Shown one piece after another: positions 36,101-43,391 of a stretch of 64,000 nt of DNA (the stretch's first letter is position 1; each line of letters opens with the position of its first letter). Source of the stretch: Sphingobacterium multivorum (GTDB taxonomy: Bacteria > Bacteroidota > Bacteroidia > Sphingobacteriales > Sphingobacteriaceae); NCBI RefSeq assembly GCF_039511225.1, contig NZ_CP154261.1:5022001-5086000 (forward strand). The letters are read 5' to 3'. The position numbers and the translations under genes were made by a program. The notes under the pieces were generated by a model. It was not told the DNA's origin, did no database searches, and worked only from the letters and a program-made list of their open reading frames with translations.

Positions 36101-37306
36101 ACGTTTGTGGATATGGAGCCGGAGATAGCCATAGTACACGATTGCAATCAATATACCCAGTCCACCCATGATGTATAGTGTCGTTCGAAGCCCACAGTAA
36201 CTCGCTAATGAACCTATCATCAACGTTCCAATGGGAAATATTCCCTGAAAAGCCATAACGTAATACGAGATCGCCCGGGCGCGATAGATCGGTATGGCAT
36301 GTGTCTGAATATAGGTATTGATACTTGAGTTTTGCATCATCATGGCAAAAGATACCAACATCACATAGACCAATGCCATCTGCAGCATACTCGAATGTGC
36401 CAAAAACAATAATGCAACTCCCATAAGCGCGGCAGCGCCCATCACCTGATAGCGCAAATTGGTACCCGATTTTAAACGAGCCATATTAAATGCACCAATC
36501 ATTGCACCCAAGCCGGCGGCACTTTCAAACCAGGAGAACGTACGCTCATCGCCATGAAACATTTCTTTTGCTATGGCAGGCAGCAACGAGGTATACGGAA
36601 TAACAATCAAGCTGGAAAATGTCATGATAATAATCAGTGAAGCAATATGCGGTGAGCGTTTGAGGTAACGAAAGCCTTCGACCAAGCCTTCCCAATTGCT
36701 TCCCTTGCTCAGTTGAACATGCGTTTCATCGACCTGCATCAACAACAATGTAATAATGACAGGAACAAAACTGATAAAATTTAGGGCAAAACAGACGAGT
36801 TCACCGTATGTACTCAGTAAAATACCTCCTATTGCAGGTCCCAACATTCGGGCACCATTGAAAATTGTTGAATTCAGGGCTATGGCATTCGGCAGATCTT
36901 TACGGTCACCAACCAGATACATCATCAGCGATTGACGTCCCAAAACATCGAAGGAATTAATAACCCCTTGTATAAGACCCAAGATGGAAAGCCATAAGAC
37001 ACTCTCCCATTTCAGATAAACGACCAAGGTCAGGATTCCAGCTTGTATCATCAAACCAATTTGGGTCATCAGAACCAATTTATATTTTTTGTGCTTATCG
37101 ACAAAACTGCCGATAAATGGAGACAGGACCAAAGAGGGCAATAGGGAGATAAACTGAACAAAACCAAGCCAAAACACAGATCCTGTCAATTCATAGACCA
37201 ACCAACTGATGGCTATTCGCTGCATCCAGGTTCCCATAAGGGAAATTGCTTGTCCTATAACATGTAAACGGAAATTTCTATAATGGAGAGAACGAAAAAC
37301 CTGCAT
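36086..37306 (-). CDS. MFS transporter (MFS_3 / EntS-like exporter group)
   Basis: 406 residues from the ATG at 37306 (MQVFRSLHYRNFRLHVIGQ), the usual MFS_3 beginning; the frame stays open to an ATG at 37384, but a promoter-like TATCTTTA at 37374-37381 (minus strand) lies inside that extension. Twelve hydrophobic segments. FVDKHKKYKLVL is the loop 2-3 motif (GxxxD(K/R)xGR(R/K) type) and LGRQSLMMYLV and ALNSTIFNGARMLGPAIGG are characteristic of EntS-like exporters. Probable proton-coupled efflux of a small molecule; no siderophore genes are near. Convergent with the retropepsin gene with a 15-base overlap. Confidence 0.85.
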   Translation of the reverse strand: MQVFRSLHYRNFRLHVIGQAISLMGTWMQRIAISWLVYELTGSVFWLGFVQFISLLPSLVLSPFIGSFVDKHKKYKLVLMTQIGLMIQAGILTLVVYLKWESVLWLSILGLIQGVINSFDVLGRQSLMMYLVGDRKDLPNAIALNSTIFNGARMLGPAIGGILLSTYGELVCFALNFISFVPVIITLLLMQVDETHVQLSKGSNWEGLVEGFRYLKRSPHIASLIIIMTFSSLIVIPYTSLLPAIAKEMFHGDERTFSWFESAAGLGAMIGAFNMARLKSGTNLRYQVMGAAALMGVALLFLAHSSMLQMALVYVMLVSFAMMMQNSSINTYIQTHAIPIYRARAISYYVMAFQGIFPIGTLMIGSLASYCGLRTTLYIMGGLGILIAIVYYGYLRLHIHKRLFKF

Positions 37307-37423
37307 ACGTAAAGATAATAGTATATTAAAAGTATAACAAAAAATTAGGAGAAGAGATTCCTTTTTGCTAAAATAAAGATACAATAGGTGAAAATCAATG
37401 CTTCAATACTGGAATATAATCAA

Positions 37424-37431
37424 TAACTTTG
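37424..37431 (+). promoter_or_regulatory. -7 promoter box (TAACTTTG) of the transaldolase gene
   Basis: TAnnTTTG match 57 bases before the ATG; TTC rather than TTG is at the -33 position. Confidence 0.5.
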
Positions 37432-37487
37432 CGTCATTATTTTGAACATTAGAATAATCAAATAATTATCATTCAATAACATATACA

Positions 37488-38147
37488 ATGAAATTTTTTA
37501 TTGACACAGCGAACCTAGAGCAAATCAAAGAAGCCCAAGACTTAGGCGTATTAGACGGGGTAACAACCAATCCAAGTTTAATGGCTAAAGAAGGTATTAG
37601 CGGTGATGAAAACGTAATCAACCATTATAAAGCGATCTGTGCAATCGTTGATGGCGATGTCAGTGCTGAAGTTATTTCTACAACTTATGAAGAAATGATC
37701 AAAGAGGGAGAAGCTTTAGCGGCTCTTGACAGCAAGATTGTTGTAAAAGTCCCTATGATCAAAGATGGCGTAAAAGCAATTAAATATTTCAGCAAAAAAG
37801 GCATTAAAACAAATTGTACATTGGTATTTACAGCCGGTCAAGCACTATTGGCTGCAAAAGCTGGGGCAACCTATGTATCTCCTTTTATCGGTCGTTTGGA
37901 TGATATCTCTACAGATGGATTAGCGTTGATCGAAGATATTCGTTTAATCTATGATAACTACAACTACCCTACACAAATTTTAGCAGCTTCTGTACGTCAC
38001 AGTGCACACATTTTGGGATGTGCTAAAATCGGCGCGGATGTCATGACAGGTCCTTTATCAGCGATCTTGGCTTTATTGAAACACCCTTTGACAGACAGTG
38101 GTCTAGCGACATTCTTAGCTGATCACGCGAAAGCTGCGGGCAAATAA
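37488..38147 (+). CDS. tal: Transaldolase / fructose-6-phosphate aldolase (short TalC type)
   Basis: 219 residues, the short single-domain class. It moves a dihydroxyacetone unit between sugar phosphates in the pentose phosphate pathway. Markers: MKFFIDTANLEQIKEA, TTNPSLMAKEG (22-37), the Schiff-base lysine K87 in VVKVPM, NCTLVFTAGQALLAAKAGA and SPFIGRLDD, and ILAASVRHSAH. Short TalC enzymes are annotated either as transaldolase or as fructose-6-phosphate aldolase; sequence alone does not settle it. A -7 box precedes it and a long terminator follows, so it is monocistronic. Confidence 0.95.
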   Translation: MKFFIDTANLEQIKEAQDLGVLDGVTTNPSLMAKEGISGDENVINHYKAICAIVDGDVSAEVISTTYEEMIKEGEALAALDSKIVVKVPMIKDGVKAIKYFSKKGIKTNCTLVFTAGQALLAAKAGATYVSPFIGRLDDISTDGLALIEDIRLIYDNYNYPTQILAASVRHSAHILGCAKIGADVMTGPLSAILALLKHPLTDSGLATFLADHAKAAGK

Positions 38148-38171
38148 GATTCCTATATTTCATATAATAAC

Positions 38172-38220
38172 GAAAACCGATAGGTAAGATGACACTAATC
38201 TTAAACTTATCGGTTTTCTT
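38172..38220 (+). terminator. Terminator of the transaldolase gene
   Basis: Outer arms AAAACCGATA and TATCGGTTTT with an inner AAGAT/ATCTT extension; the T residues of the right arm continue into CTTATTTTT. Confidence 0.8.
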
Positions 38221-38352
38221 ATTTTTAAGAGATTCCGTATTTTTGTACTATAAAAATGATCTCTGAGAAATGAAACAGTCAGTTTCTGTTCCTTACTGGT
38301 CTATTTAAAGGGAAAAAATACGATGAATAAATCCGTCTGATCGTTTTTAAAC

Positions 38353-38383
38353 TTGCAAATAAACGTAAATTTCTCTTAGTTTG
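38353..38383 (+). promoter_or_regulatory. Promoter of the Fur-family gene (TTG-N20-TTAGTTTG)
   Basis: TTG at 38353-38355 and TTAGTTTG at 38376-38383, exactly 20 bases apart; the -7 octamer and spacing are identical to those before tamB. It predicts a leader of about 25 bases. Confidence 0.6.
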
Positions 38384-38413
38384 TATTTGATCTAAGGCTT
38401 AACGAAGAAATCC

Positions 38414-38842
38414 ATGGAAGATTCCAACACTGTATATCCAGAAATTCTCAAACGAAATAGTTTAAAAGTTACCCAACCCCGGTTGAAGGTGCTGGAAATC
38501 ATTTCGCGAAAAGATTCGGCAATTTCGCAGCCAGAACTGGAGAAATTACTGGGCAAGGATATAGACAGGGTCACATTATACCGCGTATTGGCCAGCTTTG
38601 AAGAGAAAGGGATTATCCATAAAATCTTTGATCTACATGGTACGGCGACTTATGCCATGTGTTCGACAAACTGTTCAGAACACGATCATCATGATCAACA
38701 TGTGCATTTCATTTGCCGGGTATGCAATTCTGTATACTGTCTGGACGATATGACCTTACCGAAAGTATCGATCCCAGCAGGCTTTAGTCTCGAAGCGATT
38801 GCTGTAAATGCACTTGGTGTGTGCAATCATTGCAAAAAGTAA
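38414..38842 (+). CDS. Fur family metalloregulator (Fur/Zur/PerR group)
   Basis: 142 residues. N-terminal winged helix (about 10-85: LKVTQPRLKVLEII and the recognition segment DRVTLYRVLASFEEKGIIHKI) and a C-terminal dimerisation/metal domain. Putative metal ligands are abundant: CSTNCSEHDHHDQHVHFICRVC with the H-rich stretch, the CxxC pair CRVC, and the C-terminal CNHC, which together resemble the structural zinc site plus a regulatory site. The HHDQHVHFICxxC pattern is typical of Fur and Zur; the cognate metal (Fe, Zn or Mn) cannot be assigned. Own promoter; no metal-uptake gene is adjacent. Confidence 0.9.
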   Translation: MEDSNTVYPEILKRNSLKVTQPRLKVLEIISRKDSAISQPELEKLLGKDIDRVTLYRVLASFEEKGIIHKIFDLHGTATYAMCSTNCSEHDHHDQHVHFICRVCNSVYCLDDMTLPKVSIPAGFSLEAIAVNALGVCNHCKK

Positions 38843-39099
38843 ATCAGGCTGTACCAATCCAAAATTATTTTTCGGCTAAACTGTCTATACATTGGCTATC
38901 GGAAGGTGCTTCGTTTAGCTCTTATTGTCGTGTCAACTGCTGTTTTTTTCGTACCTTGTATTGGCATCGATCTTGATGTATGGCTTACTCATGATCTGCG
39001 GTAAAGACTGGTTTTTCGAAATCCATTATCCTAGCCAGTCAAAGGATCTATTGGCCTGTCGAAGACCGATGTATATGAATAATAATAAATAATAAGTGA

Positions 39100-41232
39100 A
39101 TGAAAACAAGAAAAGAAAATCCATATAAAGAGGTGTTAACACAGCTGATTATCGATATCTTCGAAAAATCGGGTAATAAGCCGCTCAACTATAAACAAGT
39201 TTCTTCTAAATTGAACCTCACGGATAACGACTCAAAAGTCGCTATCGCCGATATATTACATGATAATGTAAGGAATGGGCTTTTTATTGAGGTGGACAGA
39301 GGCAAATTTAATTTGAAGCAACTCAAAGTGTATGTCACTGGGAAAGTAGATATGACCGCCGATGGTTCTGCCTATGTAATTCCTGATGACGAATTTGAAA
39401 ATGATATTTATATCGCTCCACGGAAACTTAGACAGGCACTCCACGGCGATATTGTAAAGGTTCATACCTTCGAAAAAAGAAAAGGCGGCCGCAAAAAAGA
39501 GGGTGAAGTCGTTGAAATTCTGCAAAGGGCCAAGACTGATTTCACGGGAACGATCAGCATCTCCAACAATTTTGCTTTTTTTATTGCGGATGACCGCAAG
39601 ATGCTACACGACATTTTTATTCCTTTGGACAATTTGAATGGAGCCAAGGACAAAGAAAAAGTGGTCGTGTCGATTATTGACTGGCCTAGCGGGAGCAAAA
39701 ATCCTGTTGGAACGGTCAAACATGTCTTGGGCACCAAAGGGGAAAATAACACCGAGATGAACGCTATTTTGGCCGACTATGGTTTCCCATTGGAGTTCCC
39801 TAAAAAAGTAGAGGATGAAGCGAATCAGATTTCGGAAAAAATAAGCAAGGAGGAAATAGCCAAGCGACGCGACTTTAGAAACGTGACGACCTTTACCATT
39901 GACCCCGCGGATGCAAAAGATTTCGATGACGCCATCTCCTTTCAAAAATTAGAGAATGGCAACTATGAAATCGGTGTTCACATTGCCGATGTTTCGCATT
40001 TTGTGATACCCGATACAGAATTGGACAAAGAAGCATTTAACCGTGGTACATCGGTCTATTTGGTGGACCGTGTTATCCCGATGCTTCCGGAGCGTCTTTC
40101 TAACGGAGTTTGTTCCTTACGTCCACATGAAGATAAGCTATGCTTTTCGGCTGTTTTTGAATTAGACGAAAAAGCCAATGTACACCATCAATGGTTTGGC
40201 CGCACGATCATCCATTCCGACCGCCGTTTCAGTTATGAAGAAGCACAGGAGGTGATTGAAACGAAATCGGGCGATTTCAGTGAGGAGATCCTGAAATTAA
40301 ATGAACTGGCTTATATTCTTCGGGAGCGTAAATTTAAAAATGGGGCAATTGCCTTTGAAAGTGAGGAAGTCAAGTTCACCTTGGATGAAAATGGCAAGCC
40401 TACCGGGGTCTATACCAAAGTGCGTAAGGATGCGCACAAGCTGATTGAAGATTTTATGTTATTGGCTAACCGTAAGGTTGCCGAGTTTATCGGTAAGCAA
40501 GGGCGCGGAAAAAACAAGCTTACGTTTGTATACCGGTTTCACGATGTGCCTAATCCGGAGACGCTGACGACGTTCTCTCAATTTGCGGCGCGTTTTGGTC
40601 ATAAATTGACCATCAAAACGGACAAGGAAACGGCTAAATCTTTAAATGCGTTGATGACCAAAATAGAAGGCAGCAAAGAACAAAACATGCTGACTTCGCT
40701 TGCTGTACGTTCGATGGCCAAGGCGATCTATACGACAAAGAAGACGAGTCACTACGGATTGGCATTTGATTATTATACCCATTTCACCTCCCCTATCCGT
40801 CGTTATCCCGATGTAATGGTACACCGTCTTTTGCAATTCTATTTGGAGGGAGGTACCAAAATCAATGCGGAACATTATGAGAAAATGGCCGAGCATTCTT
40901 CCCAAATGGAGAAAAAAGCGGCTGAGGCCGAACGTGCATCGATCAAATACAAACAGGCAGAATACTTGCAGGATCAGATTGGCACTGAATATACAGGTAT
41001 TGTTTCAGGTGTTACAGAATGGGGTATGTATGTAGAGATTGAAGAGAATAAATGTGAGGGTATGGTCAGGCTGCGGGATATCACCGATGACTTTTACGTA
41101 CTTGATGAAAAGAACTATGCGATCATTGGTCAAAGGAAAAAAAAGAAATTCCAGTTGGGTGATGAGGTTCAAATCCGCGTAAAGAAAGTGGATCTGGATA
41201 AACGGCAGATTGATTTTACGTTATTGTCTTAA
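39100..41232 (+). CDS. rnr: Ribonuclease R
   Basis: 710 residues. 3'-5' exoribonuclease of the RNB family that degrades structured RNA. Domains: winged helix (about 10-70), cold-shock domains (about 75-210), the RNB catalytic domain (about 255-580, with TIDPADAKDFDDAIS holding the Mg-binding Asp cluster at 268-277 and DRVIPMLPERLSN further on, then TSPIRRYPDVMVHR), and the C-terminal S1 domain (about 625-708, YTGIVSGVTEWGMYVEI). The C-terminal Lys-rich tail of E. coli RNase R is absent, as is normal for Bacteroidota. Ends in a bidirectional terminator shared with the lipoprotein gene. Confidence 0.96.
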   Translation: MKTRKENPYKEVLTQLIIDIFEKSGNKPLNYKQVSSKLNLTDNDSKVAIADILHDNVRNGLFIEVDRGKFNLKQLKVYVTGKVDMTADGSAYVIPDDEFENDIYIAPRKLRQALHGDIVKVHTFEKRKGGRKKEGEVVEILQRAKTDFTGTISISNNFAFFIADDRKMLHDIFIPLDNLNGAKDKEKVVVSIIDWPSGSKNPVGTVKHVLGTKGENNTEMNAILADYGFPLEFPKKVEDEANQISEKISKEEIAKRRDFRNVTTFTIDPADAKDFDDAISFQKLENGNYEIGVHIADVSHFVIPDTELDKEAFNRGTSVYLVDRVIPMLPERLSNGVCSLRPHEDKLCFSAVFELDEKANVHHQWFGRTIIHSDRRFSYEEAQEVIETKSGDFSEEILKLNELAYILRERKFKNGAIAFESEEVKFTLDENGKPTGVYTKVRKDAHKLIEDFMLLANRKVAEFIGKQGRGKNKLTFVYRFHDVPNPETLTTFSQFAARFGHKLTIKTDKETAKSLNALMTKIEGSKEQNMLTSLAVRSMAKAIYTTKKTSHYGLAFDYYTHFTSPIRRYPDVMVHRLLQFYLEGGTKINAEHYEKMAEHSSQMEKKAAEAERASIKYKQAEYLQDQIGTEYTGIVSGVTEWGMYVEIEENKCEGMVRLRDITDDFYVLDEKNYAIIGQRKKKKFQLGDEVQIRVKKVDLDKRQIDFTLLS

Positions 41233-41294
41233 TATAAAACTACCATAACTGGTCCAACGAGCTTATTAAACGTACCCAATCGGATTTAAGACAT

Positions 41295-41332
41295 GAAAAA
41301 GCGGTATTGACTAAATTCAATACCGCTTTTTC
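41295..41332. terminator. Bidirectional terminator between rnr and the lipoprotein gene
   Basis: Perfect 16-bp stem (41295-41310 with 41317-41332) with a six-base loop; A5 on one side and T5 on the other let it work in both directions for the convergent genes. Confidence 0.92.
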
Positions 41333-41353
41333 ATTTGAATAAGAAACAAAAAG

Positions 41354-41770
41354 TTATTGTTTCGTTCCGTCAAAAGAATATTCCAACTGTCCTGCTTCAG
41401 TTCTTTCTGCTAAAAAAGTCAGCCCTTTATTTTCAAAGGTAAAAATAAATTGACCTTGAGGTTCATTTGGAAGAGCTTGAATCGAAATATTATAGTTATT
41501 CGAAACCTGAATTTCTCTTACTGGAAGCTTAAGATCGGTATTTTGAGCGCTAACTTTAACTTTATTATCGCTAACCTTGCTAACCACCAATATTTGATTA
41601 AAGACTTCGGCCCCACCAATAATCTTAATTTTACCTTTATACGTACCAATAGCTGCATCAATGCTGCCACCTGTTTGGATGGGTTCATCTTTGTCCTTTG
41701 AACATCCAACAAAAGCGAAAGTGACCAAGGCCAATACCACTGCATACATTAATTTCATTTTGATTTTCAT
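41354..41770 (-). CDS. Small predicted lipoprotein, unknown function
   Basis: 138 residues. The signal sequence MKIKMKLMYAVVLALVTFA is followed by the lipobox FVGC (Cys23) and SKDKDEP, the acidic surface-export-like start seen in many Bacteroidota lipoproteins. The rest (about 35-138) is predicted beta-strand with alternating hydrophobic residues (YKGKIKIIGGAEVF, ILVVSKVSDNKVKVSAQ, QFIFTFENKGLTFLAE), compatible with a lipocalin-like or small beta-sandwich domain, but I recognise no family. Convergent with rnr through a shared terminator. Confidence 0.8.
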   Translation of the reverse strand: MKIKMKLMYAVVLALVTFAFVGCSKDKDEPIQTGGSIDAAIGTYKGKIKIIGGAEVFNQILVVSKVSDNKVKVSAQNTDLKLPVREIQVSNNYNISIQALPNEPQGQFIFTFENKGLTFLAERTEAGQLEYSFDGTKQ

Positions 41771-42356
41771 AACTTGAATACATTAATTTGTTTCTACTAA
41801 ATATTTATACGTTTTTATCAAACGCTTTGCCAAACAGAACGCAAAAACAGGCAAAGCAGGCAATATACTCAGAAACCAGTAGAAGAGAAATTTTGAAAAA
41901 AGGCTGTTTTTAAAGAATATTCCACAGAGAAAGAACAGCTTACGGCAGATATAAGAAAAAACCTATTCACCCCATTGAGCGGCTATTCGCCCCCCCCTAA
42001 AATCGTCTATATTTTTGTACAACCAAGCATAAGGAGTTATCTCTTCAATTTTGGCAACATATGACAGCATAAGTGGCTGACAAATTAGTTTGATAGTGGA
42101 AGCGTACAAATGATGAAGATGTTGGACTACAGGCTAAAAATCCCGGAGAGGGCGACCAGGTCATTAGGATAGTGAGATAATAAAGAAGCATGAAGAGGTA
42201 ATAAAGAAGGGCATGGGTATATTCCAGAAAAGAGCAGCGCCAATTCAAAAAATAATCTAAATTTTATACACTAACTATTTCATATTCAAAAGAGAATCAG
42301 TATCTTTGCGAACTTAAAATATTTAAGGTACAAAATTTATAAACAAAAACAGGTAA
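41771..42356. other. Long intergenic region between the lipoprotein gene and rpsL
   Basis: 586 bases. It holds the leader of the lipoprotein gene and the rpsL promoter (TATCTTTG). A second, apparently orphan TATTTTTG box is at 42010-42017. No ORF in it carries recognisable features; a small RNA or untranslated leader cannot be excluded. Confidence 0.6.
42301..42308 (+). promoter_or_regulatory. -7 promoter box (TATCTTTG) of rpsL-rpsG
   Basis: TAnnTTTG 49 bases before the rpsL ATG, with TTT rather than TTG at the -33 position. Confidence 0.65.
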
Positions 42357-42770
42357 ATGCCTACTATTCAACAATTAGTTAGAAAAGGTAGAGTAGCTCT
42401 GGTTGATAAGAGTAAGTCACCAGCGTTGGACTCATGTCCACAGCGAAGAGGTGTATGTACACGTGTATATACTACTACCCCTAAAAAACCAAACTCAGCA
42501 ATGCGTAAAGTAGCTCGTGTACGTTTAACAAACGGAAAAGAGGTCAACGCTTACATCCCTGGAGAAGGTCACAATTTACAAGAGCACTCGATCGTATTGA
42601 TTCGTGGTGGTCGTGTTAAGGATTTACCAGGTGTACGTTACCACATCATCCGTGGTGCATTAGATACTTCAGGTGTAGCAGGTCGTAACCAACGTCGTTC
42701 TAAATACGGAACTAAGCGTCCTAAACCAGGACAAGCAGCTGCAGCTCCAGCAAAAGGTAAAAAGAAATAA
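42357..42770 (+). CDS. rpsL: Ribosomal protein uS12
   Basis: 137 residues; decoding-centre protein of the 30S subunit. MPTIQQLVRKGR beginning, CPQRRGVCTRVYTTTPKKPNSAMRKVARVRL with the streptomycin-resistance lysine in the KKPNSA loop unmutated (wild type), VRYHIIRG and a basic C-terminal tail. A short Ala/Pro/Lys extension (QAAAAPAKGKKK) follows the usual end, as in other Bacteroidota. First gene of the str-type cluster here. Confidence 0.98.
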   Translation: MPTIQQLVRKGRVALVDKSKSPALDSCPQRRGVCTRVYTTTPKKPNSAMRKVARVRLTNGKEVNAYIPGEGHNLQEHSIVLIRGGRVKDLPGVRYHIIRGALDTSGVAGRNQRRSKYGTKRPKPGQAAAAPAKGKKK

Positions 42771-42776
42771 TTAAAC

Positions 42777-42783
42777 GGAGGAA
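42777..42783 (+). promoter_or_regulatory. Strong Shine-Dalgarno sequence before rpsG
   Basis: CGGAGGA sits 7 bases before the ATG; most genes in this window show no such motif. Confidence 0.7.
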
Positions 42784-42789
42784 AGAAAA

Positions 42790-43257
42790 ATGAGAAAGTC
42801 AAAACCGAAAAAGAGAATCATTTTACCTGATCCAAAGTTTAATGACGTTCAGGTAACACGTTTCGTAAACAATATGATGGTAGATGGTAAAAAATCTATC
42901 GCTTATGCTATTTTTTACGATGCAGTAGAATTAGTAGAACAAAAAACACAAGAAAGCGGTCTTGAAGCTTGGAAAAAAGCTTTAAACAACGTTATGCCTG
43001 CTGTTGAAGTTAAATCACGCCGTGTGGGTGGTGCTAACTTCCAAGTTCCTATGGAAGTTCGTCCAGATCGTAAAATCGCTTTGGGTATGAAATGGTTAAT
43101 TTCGTACGCTCGTAAACGTGGTGAAAAAACAATGTTCGAGAAATTAGCAGGAGAAATCATTTCAGCTTCTAAAGGTGAAGGTGCTGCTGTTAAGAAGAAA
43201 GAAGATACGCACAAAATGGCGGAAGCTAACAAAGCGTTCTCACACTTCAGATTCTAA
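42790..43257 (+). CDS. rpsG: Ribosomal protein uS7
   Basis: 155 residues; primary 16S rRNA binding protein of the 30S head. MRKSKPKKR beginning, FNDVQVTRFVNNMMVDGKKSIAYAI, and VGGANFQVPMEVRPDRKIALGMKWLI are the uS7 blocks. Spaced 19 bases from rpsL and preceded by an unusually clear Shine-Dalgarno-like GGAGG, which few other genes in this window have. Confidence 0.98.
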   Translation: MRKSKPKKRIILPDPKFNDVQVTRFVNNMMVDGKKSIAYAIFYDAVELVEQKTQESGLEAWKKALNNVMPAVEVKSRRVGGANFQVPMEVRPDRKIALGMKWLISYARKRGEKTMFEKLAGEIISASKGEGAAVKKKEDTHKMAEANKAFSHFRF

Positions 43258-43284
43258 TTTTGAAGACATTCAAAAAAATATGAT

Positions 43285-43374
43285 TACACCGACCTCCGAT
43301 AAAAGAACAATCCTTTATCAAGGTCGGTGTACTTATTTAACATTACATTTAAACACATAAGGCCATGCATGGCC
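43285..43374 (+). repeat. Two RNA-structure-like elements in the rpsG-fusA spacer
   Basis: TACACCGACCT (43285-43295) pairs with AGGTCGGTGTA (43321-43331), with an inner 6-bp GATAAA/TTTATC stem; then a separate perfect palindrome, GGCCATGCATGGCC, lies at 43361-43374, 17 bases before the fusA start. No U run follows the first, so it is not a classical terminator. Confidence 0.75.
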
Positions 43375-43391
43375 AGTTGCTTAAAAATATT

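Noticed and set aside
42090..42180. A 20-codon ATG frame in the rpsL upstream region
   Set aside because: Too short, no homology signal; the region is better treated as leader or unknown RNA.
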